In this document: positions 10,691-20,591 of the stretch, piece after piece
Position numbering within the stretch: the stretch's first letter is position 1
Layout of the letters: each line of letters opens with the position of its first letter
From: Streptomyces sp. MNU76
Lineage (GTDB): Bacteria > Actinomycetota > Actinomycetes > Streptomycetales > Streptomycetaceae
Length of the DNA: 52,319 bases
NCBI RefSeq assembly: GCF_020982545.1
Contig: NZ_JAJKLK010000012.1
Location: forward strand, 1-52,319
Direction of reading: 5' to 3'
Program-made: the position numbers and the translations under genes
The notes under the pieces: model-generated
The model's database searches: none
The model's input: only the letters and a program-made list of their open reading frames with translations
Told to the model about the DNA's origin: nothing

Positions 10691-13600
10691 CTACTGCTGG
10701 GGTGGGGCCGGGGTGCGGCTGACCCTGCTGCGGCGGATACGGCTGTCCGGGGGCGGGCTGGCCGGGCTTGGCCGGGGTGGCCAGGGTGGCCGTAGGGCTG
10801 CGGGCCTGGCCGGGAGCCGGCTGACCCGGATAGGGCTGACCGGGATACGGCTGCTGCCCCTGCTGTGGATGCTGCGGGTACTGCGGCGCGTACGGCTGCT
10901 GACCGGGCGTCTGCTGACCGGGCGTCTGCTGGCCCGGCGTCTGCTGGCCCGGCATCGGCGGGGCGACGACCGGCGGCGGGTTGCCGTCCGACGTCCACAG
11001 GCCGTGCGACTGCTGGTGCCGGGCGATGTCCTCGGCGACCATCGCGGCGAGCGTGAAGTACGCCTCCCGCACCTTCGGCCGCATCATGTCGAGGTCCAAC
11101 TCGGCGCCCGCGGAGAGGTGTTCGTCGAACGGCACGACCACGACGCCCCGGCAGCGCGTCTCGAAGTGGGAGACGATGTCCTCCACCTTGATCATCTTGC
11201 CGGTCTCGCGCACGCCCGAGATGACCGTGATGGAGCGTGCCACGAGATCCTGGTACCCGTGCGCGGAGAGCCAGTCCAGTGTCGTACTGGCGCTGCTCGC
11301 ACCGTCCACGGACGGCGTCGAGATGATGATCAGCTGGTCGGCGAGGTCGAGCACTCCGCGCATCGCGCTGTAGAGGAGGCCGGTGCCCGAGTCGGTGAGG
11401 ATGATCGGGTACTGCTTGCCGAGGATGTCGATCGCCCGCCGGTAGTCCTCGTCGTTGAACGTCGTGGAGACGGCGGGGTCCACGTCGTTGGCGATGATCT
11501 CCAGACCGGAGGCCGCCTGCGAGGTGAACCGCCGGATGTCCATGTACGAGTTGAGGTACGGGATCGCCTGGACGAGGTCGCGGATGGTGGCCCCGGTCTC
11601 GCGCCGCACCCGACGGCCGAGCGTGCCGGCGTCCGGGTTGGCGTCGATCGCGAGGATCTTGTCCTGCCGCTCGGTGGCGAGGGTCGAACCGAGGGCCGTG
11701 GTGGTCGTCGTCTTGCCCACGCCGCCCTTGAGGCTGATGACCGCGATGCGGTAGCAGGACAGCACCGGCGTCCTGATCAGCTCCAGCTTCCGCTGCCGCT
11801 CGGCCTCCTCCTTCTTGCCGCCCAGCTTGAACAGCCCGCCGCCCGAGGCCGGACGGCTGCTCTTCTGCTTCTGCTTCTTGCTGTTCAGCAGTCGGTCCGA
11901 CGACAGCTCGACCGCTGCCGTGTAACCGAGCGGTGCCACACCCGGGTTGGTCGGCTGCCGCTGATCGTGCTGCACGGCCTGCGGCCAGGCGGCGCCGGTG
12001 CGGGGGTCGACGGGGCGGACGGCTGGGGCTGCCCACCGGGCTGACCGGCCTCCGGGCTGTCCCGGGTATCCCGGGCTGGCCGGGGAGGGGGCTGGGAAGG
12101 CTGGGGTTGACCGGGGTGGCCCGCCTGCCCCGGCTGGGCGGGGGCTGGGGAACCCAAACCGGCCTGCGGCGCAGGGGAGTTGGGCTGACCTGGAGGGGCG
12201 GCGCCGGGGCACCCGGAGCGGCGGCGGGCGGGAACCCGTAGCCGGGCTGGGGCGCCGGGGTACTGGGGGCCGGGCTGCCCCGCCTGCTGAGGAAAGCCGT
12301 AGCCCTGCTGCGGAGGAACGGGTGCCGCCGGGGGCCCCTGCTGCTCCGGCTGGACCGGCCCCGGCTGGCCCGGTTGGCCCGGTTGGGCCGGAGGCTGGGG
12401 AAGCCGTAGCCGCCTGCTGGGGATGGGTGCCTGCGGGGAGGGGAGCGCCGGGAGGCGGGAAGCCGTAACCGGGGTGGGCTGCGCGAGGGGTGCCGCGACG
12501 GGATGGGGCGATCGGCGGCTGGCCCGGATGCCCAGGCTGACCCGGATGTCCAAGCTGACCGGGCTGTTCTGCCTGTCCCTGCTCCTGCTGCTGTGCCTGC
12601 TGCTCCGGCTGGACCGGTCCCGGCTGGCCCGGTTGTGGCGGCTGGCCTGGCTGGGCCGGGAGGCTGGGGAAGCCGTAGCCGCTCTGCTGGGGATGGTGCC
12701 TGCGGCGGCACGGGCCCGCCCGCGGGCGGGAAGCCGTAACCGGCGGGGAGGGGCGCGGGCGCCTGCGGGAGGCGTCGGACCGGGTGCTGGGGTCGGCGCA
12801 GCGGAGGCGTCGGCGGGCGGCACGGGTGCGCCGGGGGCGGCGGCGTGGGACGCGGCGTCGACGGGGCTGCCCCAGGCGGAGGGCGCGCCCTGAGGGGCCT
12901 GCGGGTGGAACGGCTGCTGAGGCGGCACGGACGGCTCCTCTGCGCGGCCGTCGACTGCTGCCCGTCGGGCGTTTCGGGAACCACAGGTGTGGTCGGCGCC
13001 TGCGGTGCGGACGGGGCCAGGCGCCGCCGGGGCAGCCCGGGCGTCAGCGAGCTGAAACGCGGGCGGCAACGGCGGAGTCCACTCTGCGGCGGCGGAGGCG
13101 TCCAGGCGGGAGGCGCCTGCGGTACGGCGTTGGGGGCGCCGGAGCGGCAGCGGAGGACGGGGCAGCGGAGGACGGGGCAGCCTGAGGAGTGCCGGGCTGC
13201 GGCGGGAGGTGCTGGGGCAGGGTGGCCCGAGGAGTGGCACCCTGAGGCGCGGTGGCAGGGGAGCGGACTCCTGCGAAGCGGTGGCCCGGGGCTCGGCGCC
13301 GGGAGAGGAATCGGCGGCCTTGGGGGTGTCGGGAGCGGCGTCCTGCGGGGCGGGATCCTCAGGAAGGGCATCTTGCGGAGTCGCGTCCAGCGGAGCCGCG
13401 CCCTGCGGAGCGATGCCCTCGGTGGGAGCTCCCTGTGGGACGGCGCCGGGGGCGGGACTGTCCTGCGAATCCGGGCCCTGGGCGGACGGCTCCTGTGGGT
13501 CTGAGCCCTGAGCGGACGGTTCCTGCGGACCGGCAGGCTGCGCAACGGCGTCCTGAGATCCCGAACCCACCGGCTCGGCCGCATCGGTGACGCTTGCGGA

Positions 13601-14314
13601 GACGTCCTCGGAGGCCGCGACGCCGCCGGACTGCTCGCCCTCAGCGGCATCGGCAGAGCCAGACGCCACCTCGGCGGCAGAACCCTCGGCGCTGCCACTT
13701 CCCTCGCCGTGCTGACCGTGGCCGCTCGCCGCGCCGTGTCCCTCGCCGGATGGGGCGGCATCCCCCGACGTCTCGACGACCTCAGCGGCAGCGGAGGCGG
13801 CGCCACTGTCTTCGCTCGCACCCGAAGCCGCACCCGCACCCGCAGGCTCGCTGGAGGCACCCGTGGGCACGGCCACGTCCGCGATCTCACGCTTCAACGC
13901 GGTAGCGGAGATGCGCATGGTCGCGCCACTCTCGATGTCCGCACCTTGGCCGCCGGCCTCGGGCGCGGCGGCCACCGGAGGCCAGGGCGGCGGCAACGTG
14001 CCACCCGAAGCGCCAACCGGCGCACCGGACGTGTCGACAGGCGGACCGACCGGCGGCGCGGGCGGAGGCGTCACGGCCCCGCCGGGGGACGGCATGCTCC
14101 CCGCGCCCACCCCCGTGTCAGCGTTCGCAGCCGCACCCGAACCCGACCCCGATTCCGAACCGGCCCCCTGCGAAGAAGCGTTCTGCGTGTACCAGGCAGG
14201 CGGCGCGTAGTCGATGGTGAACTCGCCCGTCGCCTCGACGGCGGACTCCGCGTCGGACTGGTCATCGCCGGGTGTGGCCCAGCCCCCGCGGATCCCGTCC
14301 CGATCGCTGTTCAC
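10691..14314 (-). CDS. EspI-like protein: proline-rich N-terminus plus MinD/ParA ATPase, frameshifted
   Basis: A large ESX-associated protein. The GTG start at 14314 follows AGGAGGA. The first 350 residues are acidic and Ala/Ser/Gly/Glu-rich, followed by a Pro/Gln/Gly region with repeated YGFP motifs. The C-terminal third (about 11930-10980) is a MinD/ParA ATPase with the deviant Walker A KGGVGKTTTT, DANPDAGTLG and LTDSGTGL, followed by PGQQT repeats. Domain order matches mycobacterial EspI and the similar Streptomyces gene of the ESX locus; EspI restrains ESX-1 when ATP is low, so a regulatory role is plausible. The frame changes several times between about 13260 and 12030, always in Pro/Gly-coding DNA. 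At the end one missing C in CCACCCC would give ...PTPQQ-stop with TAG at 10693-10691; as read, the frame runs on through ribF antisense. It follows the hypothetical gene and eccE on the same strand. Confidence 0.8.
10901..10953 (-). repeat. 15-bp repeat encoding PGQQT
   Basis: Three head-to-tail units (10901-10915 and 10916-10930 identical, 10931-10945 with two changes) plus a partial fourth. They encode PGQQT pentapeptides in the tail of the EspI-like protein. Confidence 0.85.
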
Positions 14315-14612
14315 AATTCCTCCTGGTGTGGTCGAGCACCCTCAAAGCCGTGCCGGGGCCGACCGTTCTGGTCGTTCGAGCCGTGTCGTCGTGACGTCGT
14401 GATGTGCGCCCCCGGTCCCAGCCTAATCACCACAAGCGCCATGACGGCAGGCCCGTCCACCCCTCCGTGCCTGCCCGCTCCGTCACGCCCTGCCCTGAGA
14501 TGGCACACATATCCCCAACGAGTGTCAACAAATCGGTCATTGCAGGTGAACAACTCGAAAGAAGAGGGAGGCGAAGGGTTACGGGACCGGTACCCCGAGG
14601 CGGTCGTATCCG

Positions 14613-15395
14613 TCAGTCCATCCGCCGGGGCGTACCCAGCAATCCGATCTCGGCGTCGGTCGGCTGGGTCATCACGTACTGCCGGTCACGGTCGGCACTC
14701 CAGAGAGTGACACCGTCGGCGAGCGAGGGCAACGACTCGACGTCCGCCCGGGGCAGAGCCATGGTGCGCCCCAACTCCGCCGCCTCGTCGGGCGAGACCC
14801 GCTGCACTCCGACCAGACGAGCCTGTCTGATGAGCCGCGGAGCCACCGGGCTGAGGTAAGGCAACAGCGTGAGTACGGACTGCCAGGGCCCGGCGACGAC
14901 CCGACCGCGCGGCGGCCGCATACCGCAATCACGCACCACCAGCACGGGACCGGCGGCTGACGCACCCTGCGGCGGCACCCGCCCGACGTCGTACACGGCC
15001 AGACCGTTCTGGCCGCCGCCCATCGCGTGCACCAACTGCATCCAGGACTGCGCGCGCCCAGTCTCCACGGCGACCCGCGCCCCGGTGGCCGCCGCGCGCA
15101 GCGCGAGTACCTGGGCGGTCCACAGTCCGCCGATCAGGACGACGTCATAGGGGGTGGGTCGGTTGATCCCGAGGACGGCGGGTCGGCTCTCGGCGTCGAC
15201 GCCGATGACGACGCCGTCGTCCCCGACGGGCAGCGCGAGCGAGTCGAACTGCTCCACTGACAGCGCGTGCCGTCCGTGCCGGGGCCCGATCAGTCCGAAC
15301 CCGGAACGCAACCGCTCACGCATCCGCTCACCCATGGAAGGTTCCGGAACGGTGGAACCAGGTGCGTGGGGGCCCGTACCGGTCATGGTCATCAC
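14613..15395 (-). CDS. Hypothetical protein of the ESX locus
   Basis: 260 residues, not recognised. The start GTG 15395 (or ATG 15392) overlaps the eccE stop and lies behind GGGAGG, so it is translationally coupled to eccE. The middle holds hydrophobic strands alternating with charged loops (GDDGVVIGVDAESRPAVLGI, then YDVVLIGGLWTAQVLALRAAATGARVAVETGR), which suggests a soluble alpha/beta protein, perhaps with a Rossmann-like core. No membrane segment or signal peptide is obvious. Its fixed place between eccE and the EspI-like gene suggests a cytosolic accessory of the secretion machine. The 298 bases between it and the EspI-like start carry no gene that I can support. Confidence 0.75.
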   Translation of the reverse strand: MMTMTGTGPHAPGSTVPEPSMGERMRERLRSGFGLIGPRHGRHALSVEQFDSLALPVGDDGVVIGVDAESRPAVLGINRPTPYDVVLIGGLWTAQVLALRAAATGARVAVETGRAQSWMQLVHAMGGGQNGLAVYDVGRVPPQGASAAGPVLVVRDCGMRPPRGRVVAGPWQSVLTLLPYLSPVAPRLIRQARLVGVQRVSPDEAAELGRTMALPRADVESLPSLADGVTLWSADRDRQYVMTQPTDAEIGLLGTPRRMD

Positions 15396-16726
15396 CGAAC
15401 ACCTCCCAGGGGCAGCGTGGCGAGGACGCCCGGCACCTGTTCACGATCGAGCCGCGCGAGCCCGGTCCCGGCCTGCCGGGCCGCGTGCTCCAACGCGCGA
15501 CGGGCGACGACGAGTTCGTCGTCGCCACGGCCCGTCACCCGAACGTGTCCGGTGACCGTCACCTCCTGTCGCACTCCGCGTGCCACGGTCAGACTGAACG
15601 TGGTGGCGAGTGCGGGCAGGGCTGTCAGCTGTCCCACGAGCTGCGGAAGGGAGGGACCCCGGCCACCCAACTGCGGCCATCGCCGCACCCAGTAGGTGGT
15701 GTGCCGACGGTTGTCGCACCGCCAGTTGCGCCCGGACTCCTCGGTCCGTCGCTGCGGTGTCTCCGTACGCCCCGCCTCGGCCGTCACCAGGGGGTTGGCA
15801 CAAGCCGAGGTGGCGACGGCGGTTATCAGCTCCTGCTCGTCGAGCACGGTCGTACGGAATCCGGACCCGGTGAGCCGACTGGCCAGATGGTCCGCGACCC
15901 GCACCACGCACTTCTGTGCCCCGAGGAGACCGCCCCCGCGCGCGGCCACGGCTTCCGGGCACAGCTCCGGATCGAGCTTCAGCGCGATCCAGGTGATCCG
16001 GATGGCCGGCGTACCCGTCTGGGCCTGCAGCGGCGCGTAGTTGCTCACGGCCACCGACTGCTGGGGCAACTGGATCGCGGGCGCCGGCTGGGTGTGCAGC
16101 ACGATCTGCGCCCCCTCCAACCGGATCCCGTCGACCTCCAGCGAGTCCCGCACCAGGCCCAGCGGCAACGGCTGCCGGCTCCTGTCCGCCCGAAGCGCCG
16201 TGGCGTCCGCCTCGACCTGCAACACGGCACTGACGAACGTGCCGTCCCCGATGATCCCGACGGCACGCCGGTCCCGCCCGCGGTAGGTGTAGCTCCGCAG
16301 CGTCGGGTCGCACTCCACCGCCGGCGCGAGACCTGGCTCGGTCCCGGGCGGTATCACAGTCTCGGCTGCCTTCCGCTGCCGTGCCTTCAACGCCCTTGCC
16401 GTGGCCAGCCATTCGGGCAGCGAACGCCCCCGGCGACGTACCACTGCGAGCAGCACCAGCAGGCTCGCGACGAGGGCCGCGGGCACGAGAACGAGGGGGT
16501 GCACCGCCCAGCCGACGAGCAGCACGGCGGCGGCCGCTTCGACGAGGAGGACCTGCCGAAACCGGAATGCGCCGAAGTGCCCGGAACCCGCCTTGAGATG
16601 CGGTGCGAAGGGACCGGGAGCGAACGTCGTCACCGCGGGCGGGGCCGGGGAAACGGCGGAAGGAGCGGAACGCGGGTCGACCGCTTCAGTACGCGATCGT
16701 GATCGCGTCCGGCGTGCGGAAGCCAT
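15392..16726 (-). CDS. eccE: Type VII secretion protein EccE
   Basis: Peripheral membrane component of the ESX core complex, with EccB, EccC and EccD. 444 residues. After a basic Ser/Arg-rich start there are two adjacent membrane segments (about residues 60-95: LLVEAAAAVLLVGWAVHPLV, then LVPAALVASLLVLLAVV), followed by a large soluble domain, the usual EccE layout. Family-like segments include YRGRDRRAVGIIGDGTFVSAVLQVE and the C-terminal VRVTGRGDDELVVARRALEHAARQ. It is divergent from eccB with 175 bases between the starts, and its stop overlaps the next gene. The call rests on topology, length and position in the locus; EccE sequences diverge strongly. Confidence 0.85.
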   Translation of the reverse strand: MASARRTRSRSRTEAVDPRSAPSAVSPAPPAVTTFAPGPFAPHLKAGSGHFGAFRFRQVLLVEAAAAVLLVGWAVHPLVLVPAALVASLLVLLAVVRRRGRSLPEWLATARALKARQRKAAETVIPPGTEPGLAPAVECDPTLRSYTYRGRDRRAVGIIGDGTFVSAVLQVEADATALRADRSRQPLPLGLVRDSLEVDGIRLEGAQIVLHTQPAPAIQLPQQSVAVSNYAPLQAQTGTPAIRITWIALKLDPELCPEAVAARGGGLLGAQKCVVRVADHLASRLTGSGFRTTVLDEQELITAVATSACANPLVTAEAGRTETPQRRTEESGRNWRCDNRRHTTYWVRRWPQLGGRGPSLPQLVGQLTALPALATTFSLTVARGVRQEVTVTGHVRVTGRGDDELVVARRALEHAARQAGTGLARLDREQVPGVLATLPLGGVR

Positions 16727-16901
16727 TGCTGCAAACCCCCCGTAGTCACCTGAAACGCCCCACTCGACAGCGGCCTCGATGGGGAACGAACCCTACCCGC
16801 CCCACGTGCGCAGTGGCGCAACAGGCATAGTAGGGGCGGGTCTGACAGCGGAGTGCGGGGGCGTTGCCCCCGGGACGCGGTACGGGGAGAAACAGGCACT
16901 C

Positions 16902-18440
16902 ATGGCATCACGGCGGGACGAACTCAACGCCTACACGTTCGCGAAGCGACGCACTCTGGCCGCCTTTCTCCAGCCGTCCCCCTGGGGTTCGGAAGAAGGC
17001 GCTCCCAAGCCGTTGCGGGCCGTCGTACCCAGCTTGATCGCCGGCGCCCTCGTCCTGGGCGTCTTCGGTGCCTGGGGCATGTTCCAGCCGACCGCGCCCA
17101 AGGGGTGGAACCAGCCGGGCACCCGGGTCATCGTGGGAAAGCAGTCCACGACGCGCTACGTAGTCCTCAAGACGGACGGGACCACCCGCCTGCACCCTGT
17201 TCTCAATCTGGCCTCCGCCCGTCTGCTCATGAACGGCGCCGACTACCAGGTCGTCCAGATCAGTGACGAGATCCTCGACTCGGGCAAGCCGCCCCGCGGT
17301 CCGATCCTCGGCATCCCCTACGCGCCGGACCGGCTCCCGACCGCCGACGAGGCGGGCGTGGCCAAACGATGGGCGGTCTGCGAGCAGCCCGGCGGCAAGG
17401 GAAGCACGGTTCAGGAGGCGACGTTCGTCCTCGCCGATCGGGACGCGAAGAGGACGGACGGCTCCGAACGCCTTTCCGGCGGCGAGGTCCTGTACGTCAA
17501 GACCCGTACCGGGGAACGCTATCTGGTGGACGCCGCCGGGAAGGCGTACCCCGTCGCGGGGGCGGCCACGGAAGAGGACGACCGGAAGCTGACGGACGCG
17601 CTCGTGGGCTCCAAGCAGCCGCAGCTCGTCACGCAGGAGTGGATCGACACCCTGCACAAGGGCGACCCGATCGCGTTCCCCGAGCTCCCCGCAGGTGTCG
17701 GCTCTCCGGCCGGAGTCCCGGGCCAGCTCTCGAACGACGAGAACCGGGTCGGCATGGTACTCGAGACGGAGACGGGCGAAGGCAAGAAGTACTACGTCGT
17801 GCTGCCGGGCGAAGTGAAGCCCGTCAGCGAGTTCACCGCCTGGCTGCTGATCACCTCGCCCCGGACCGGCGTCCTCAACATGAACAGTGAGGCCGCCAAA
17901 GTGGGCCTCCAGGACTTCACCGCCGACAGCAGCCCCTTCGCCGGACAGCCGGCGAACTGGCCGGCACGGCGCGCCTCCATGGTCAACTCCGCCTCCGCGG
18001 AATCGGGCCGCAACACCGTCTGCAGCGTTCTGCGCGATGTGGACGACGACAACGACACCACGCTCAGCACCTGGGCGGGCAGCGAGTACCCTGCCGAGAT
18101 CGCCGCAGGCGGCGCGAGCACGTACGTCACTCCCGGAACGGGACTGCTCTACACCCAGATCCAGGGCACCGACACCGACTCAGGATCACTCTTCCTCGTG
18201 ACGGACACCGGCCTGCGGTACGCCGTCCAGGCGAACGGCGACAGCGACAGCGAGCAGTCCGGCGTCGGCACGGACGGCAAGCAGAAGACGTCGGACGGGA
18301 CGCCTGAGCTGAGCGAGGCCCAGGTGAAGCTCGGCTACGAGAACGTCCGGCCGGCCAAGGTCCCGCTGGTCTGGTCGGAGTTCCTGGCCAAGGGCCCCCG
18401 CCTCGACACCAACAGCGCGCGACAGCCACAGGGTTCGTGA
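16902..18440 (+). CDS. eccB: Type VII secretion protein EccB
   Basis: Bitopic membrane component of the ESX core complex, with most of the protein outside the membrane. 512 residues from ATG 16902, chosen because GGGGAGA lies at 16883-16889 and the N-terminus then reads MASRRDELNAYTFAKRRTLAAFL, the hallmark EccB beginning; an upstream ATG at 16779 would add 41 atypical residues. One membrane helix at about residues 45-66 (VPSLIAGALVLGVFGAWGMF) is followed by the extracellular R1-type repeats with conserved WAVCEQ and CSVLRDVD cysteines. mycP1 follows after 66 bases. The intergenic region with eccE probably carries divergent promoters. Confidence 0.95.
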   Translation: MASRRDELNAYTFAKRRTLAAFLQPSPWGSEEGAPKPLRAVVPSLIAGALVLGVFGAWGMFQPTAPKGWNQPGTRVIVGKQSTTRYVVLKTDGTTRLHPVLNLASARLLMNGADYQVVQISDEILDSGKPPRGPILGIPYAPDRLPTADEAGVAKRWAVCEQPGGKGSTVQEATFVLADRDAKRTDGSERLSGGEVLYVKTRTGERYLVDAAGKAYPVAGAATEEDDRKLTDALVGSKQPQLVTQEWIDTLHKGDPIAFPELPAGVGSPAGVPGQLSNDENRVGMVLETETGEGKKYYVVLPGEVKPVSEFTAWLLITSPRTGVLNMNSEAAKVGLQDFTADSSPFAGQPANWPARRASMVNSASAESGRNTVCSVLRDVDDDNDTTLSTWAGSEYPAEIAAGGASTYVTPGTGLLYTQIQGTDTDSGSLFLVTDTGLRYAVQANGDSDSEQSGVGTDGKQKTSDGTPELSEAQVKLGYENVRPAKVPLVWSEFLAKGPRLDTNSARQPQGS

Positions 18441-18506
18441 GGACGGGCGCCGGCCCACCACCTCTGCCACGGCTTCACACGACAGAAGGACGGGAGCGAC
18501 GTACAG

Positions 18507-19745
18507 GTGTCGCCGAAGAAGAAATCGCTGCCGGCAGCGGCCGCGCTGTTGGCTGTGCTGAGCACCGCACCGCCTGAAACCGGAGTCGACGTCTCCGCCG
18601 ATGCACGTGTGCCCGTGCGGCTGGACGGCAGCGGTGAGTGCACCTTCCCCGCCAAGCCGGTCAAGGGCACCCCCTGGGCACTGCAGCGGGTGCTCCTCGA
18701 TGAGCTCTGGCAGGGTACGGACAAGGGCAAGGGCATTCGGATCGCGGTCATCGACACCGGAGTCGACGACAGGAACCCACAGTTGAAGACGGCGGTCGAC
18801 AAGGCGGCCGGGCGTGACTTCCTGACCACCGGCAAGGGCGCCGATCCCACGAACGACCGGGAGGGACACGGGACGAAGGTCGCGGGCATCATCGCCGCCC
18901 GGCCGCACGACGACACGGGCTTCGTGGGCCTGGCCCCCAACGCCACGATCATCCCGATCCGCCAGAACGACGCCGAGAACAGCGGCGACTCGGACTCCAT
19001 GGCGGAGGCGATCACCTACGCCGTGTCGCAGGGGGCTGACGTCATCAACATCTCCCAGGACACGACGAAACCCCTGTCCGGCACGTCCAGGCTCGCTCAG
19101 GCGGTACGCGCCGCCATCGCCCAGAACGTCGTCGTGGTCGCCTCCGCGGGCAACGACGGCCTCGACGGCACATACAAGAACACCTACCCGGCGGCTTTCC
19201 CCGGCGTCCTCGCGGTGGCGTCCTCCGACCGGAACAACGAACGAGCCTCCTTCTCACAGGCGGGCGAGTTCGTGGGCGTCGCGGCCCCCGGTGTCGACAT
19301 CGTGTCCACGGTCCCGGGGGGCGGCCAGTGCACTGACAACGGCACCAGCTTCTCCGCGCCGTTCGTCGCCGGCGTTGTCGCGCTCTTGAAGGAGAAGCAC
19401 CAGGACTGGTCGACCGCCCAGATCGTGACCCAGATCGAGCAGACGGCCGAACGCTCCGTCAACGGTCACGACAACTTCGTCGGCTGGGGGGTCGTGGACC
19501 CGGTCCGAGCCGTCCAGGACTCCGATCTAGAGGACCCACCCTCGTCACCGAGCCCGGACCCCGGGGTGTCGAAGCCCGCAGCCCCCGACACCGCCCGCTT
19601 CTCCCTCGCCGAGACCCCACACGAACGCGACGAGCGCTACGCCACGTACGCCCTCGGCCTCACCGCGGCCGTGGTCGCGGTCATCACGGGCACGGCGGTC
19701 GTTCTACGTGATCTGCGCCGTCGGAGGCGCGGAGGGGGCGCCTGA
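18507..19745 (+). CDS. mycP: Mycosin (subtilisin-like) protease of the ESX system, MycP1 type
   Basis: Membrane-anchored subtilase needed to stabilise ESX complexes. 412 residues, GTG start. A basic, weakly hydrophobic N-terminus is followed by the S8 domain with a complete triad: Asp83 (AVIDTGVDD), His121 (EGHGT), Ser281 (GTSFSAP), and the oxyanion Asn216 (SAGND). Cys45 and Cys275 could form a mycosin-type disulfide. A Pro/Ser linker near residue 350 leads to one C-terminal helix (YALGLTAAVVAVITGTAVVL) and a basic end. It directly follows eccB. A second, diverged mycosin lies at 28894-30273; two mycosins flanking the esx genes are also described for S. coelicolor. Confidence 0.93.
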   Translation: MSPKKKSLPAAAALLAVLSTAPPETGVDVSADARVPVRLDGSGECTFPAKPVKGTPWALQRVLLDELWQGTDKGKGIRIAVIDTGVDDRNPQLKTAVDKAAGRDFLTTGKGADPTNDREGHGTKVAGIIAARPHDDTGFVGLAPNATIIPIRQNDAENSGDSDSMAEAITYAVSQGADVINISQDTTKPLSGTSRLAQAVRAAIAQNVVVVASAGNDGLDGTYKNTYPAAFPGVLAVASSDRNNERASFSQAGEFVGVAAPGVDIVSTVPGGGQCTDNGTSFSAPFVAGVVALLKEKHQDWSTAQIVTQIEQTAERSVNGHDNFVGWGVVDPVRAVQDSDLEDPPSSPSPDPGVSKPAAPDTARFSLAETPHERDERYATYALGLTAAVVAVITGTAVVLRDLRRRRRGGGA

Positions 19746-19755
19746 GCACGAACTT

Positions 19756-19789
19756 CGGGCCCCGCCTTCTCCGCTCACCTCGGGGCCCG
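19756..19789. terminator. Hairpin between convergent mycP1 and DUF397 genes
   Basis: The 9-nt arm CGGGCCCCG (19756-19764) pairs with CGGGGCCCG (19781-19789) across a 16-nt loop. It sits 11 bases past the mycP1 stop. Confidence 0.55.
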
Positions 19790-19852
19790 GCGCACCGCGC
19801 GGCGGCCGTCAGGCCGGGCACCCGCCCCGCAGCTCCAGCCACTGACGCGCTC

Positions 19853-20188
19853 TCACCGGGGGGCGTCGACGTCTTGGTCGAGGCCGCCGTCACGACCACT
19901 GTTGTGAGGCGCCGGTTCCAGGTCGAACTCCCCGTCCCGCGCTCCGAGGACGAAGGCCCGCCACTCGGCCTCGGTGTACCGCAGCACCGTGTCCGGATCG
20001 AGCGACGACCTCATGGCCACGGCACCGTCGGGCAGGTACGCGATCTCCACCCGCTCCTCGTGCTCCTCGGTGCCCGGCGCGCTGTGCCACGCCACCCCCG
20101 AGATGTCGAGCGCGTACAGCTCGTCCTTCTCGCGCTCTTTGCGTTCCTTGAGTGCCCTCTCGGCATCCCTGTCCAGCCCATCGGCCAT
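19853..20188 (-). CDS. DUF397 domain protein
   Basis: 111 residues. The core WHSAPGTEEHEERVEIAYLPDGAVAMRSSLDPDTVLRYTEAEWRAFVLGARDGEFDLEP follows the DUF397 pattern: Trp/Ser start, VEIA, an AMRSS-type strand, then EWxAFxxGxxDGEFD. An unusually charged leader (DAERALKERKEREKDELY) precedes it. In Streptomyces, DUF397 proteins usually sit beside an XRE-family regulator and are thought to act with it; no such regulator is visible here, so it is an orphan copy. It lies between mycP1 and the esx promoter, on the opposite strand. Confidence 0.85.
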   Translation of the reverse strand: MADGLDRDAERALKERKEREKDELYALDISGVAWHSAPGTEEHEERVEIAYLPDGAVAMRSSLDPDTVLRYTEAEWRAFVLGARDGEFDLEPAPHNSGRDGGLDQDVDAPR

Positions 20189-20391
20189 GACGGCGCGGTT
20201 CCTTCCCGACGTACGAACGAGCTACGCACTCACAGTACTTGTGTGGTGGCAACTCCGTGACCGACTGACCCAACAGCGACGTGTCACATGGAGCGATGCC
20301 TGCGTCACCGCCCGCTCGCACCCGAATTTCTCGTGCCACTCTTGTCCCGATAGTTGCTCAGCCCTTGAACTGCCCTGTTACGGCTTTGCAG

Positions 20392-20420
20392 TTGGAAGCG
20401 TCACGTCAAGTGACTAGAGT
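20392..20420 (+). promoter_or_regulatory. Likely promoter of the esx pair, with a palindrome in the spacer
   Basis: TTGGAA (20392-20397), a 17-bp spacer and TAGAGT (20415-20420) fit a vegetative-type Streptomyces promoter. The spacer contains GTCAC-GTCAA-GTGAC (20400-20414), an inverted repeat that could be an operator. The first WXG100 gene starts about 170 bases downstream. Confidence 0.5.
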
Positions 20421-20591
20421 GGTATGCGGTATCACATGGGTGGTACGACACGGGGGCGGTGTAACGCTGTGGCCGCGCGACGCGTGGCAATCACGGTGAT
20501 TCTTGCCCGCCTGGCATGTGGACGTCGGGCCTCGATGGACGCGTCGCGGCGGTCGGTGCCGCCGTTACTTCAAGAGGAGGGTGGAGAACCT

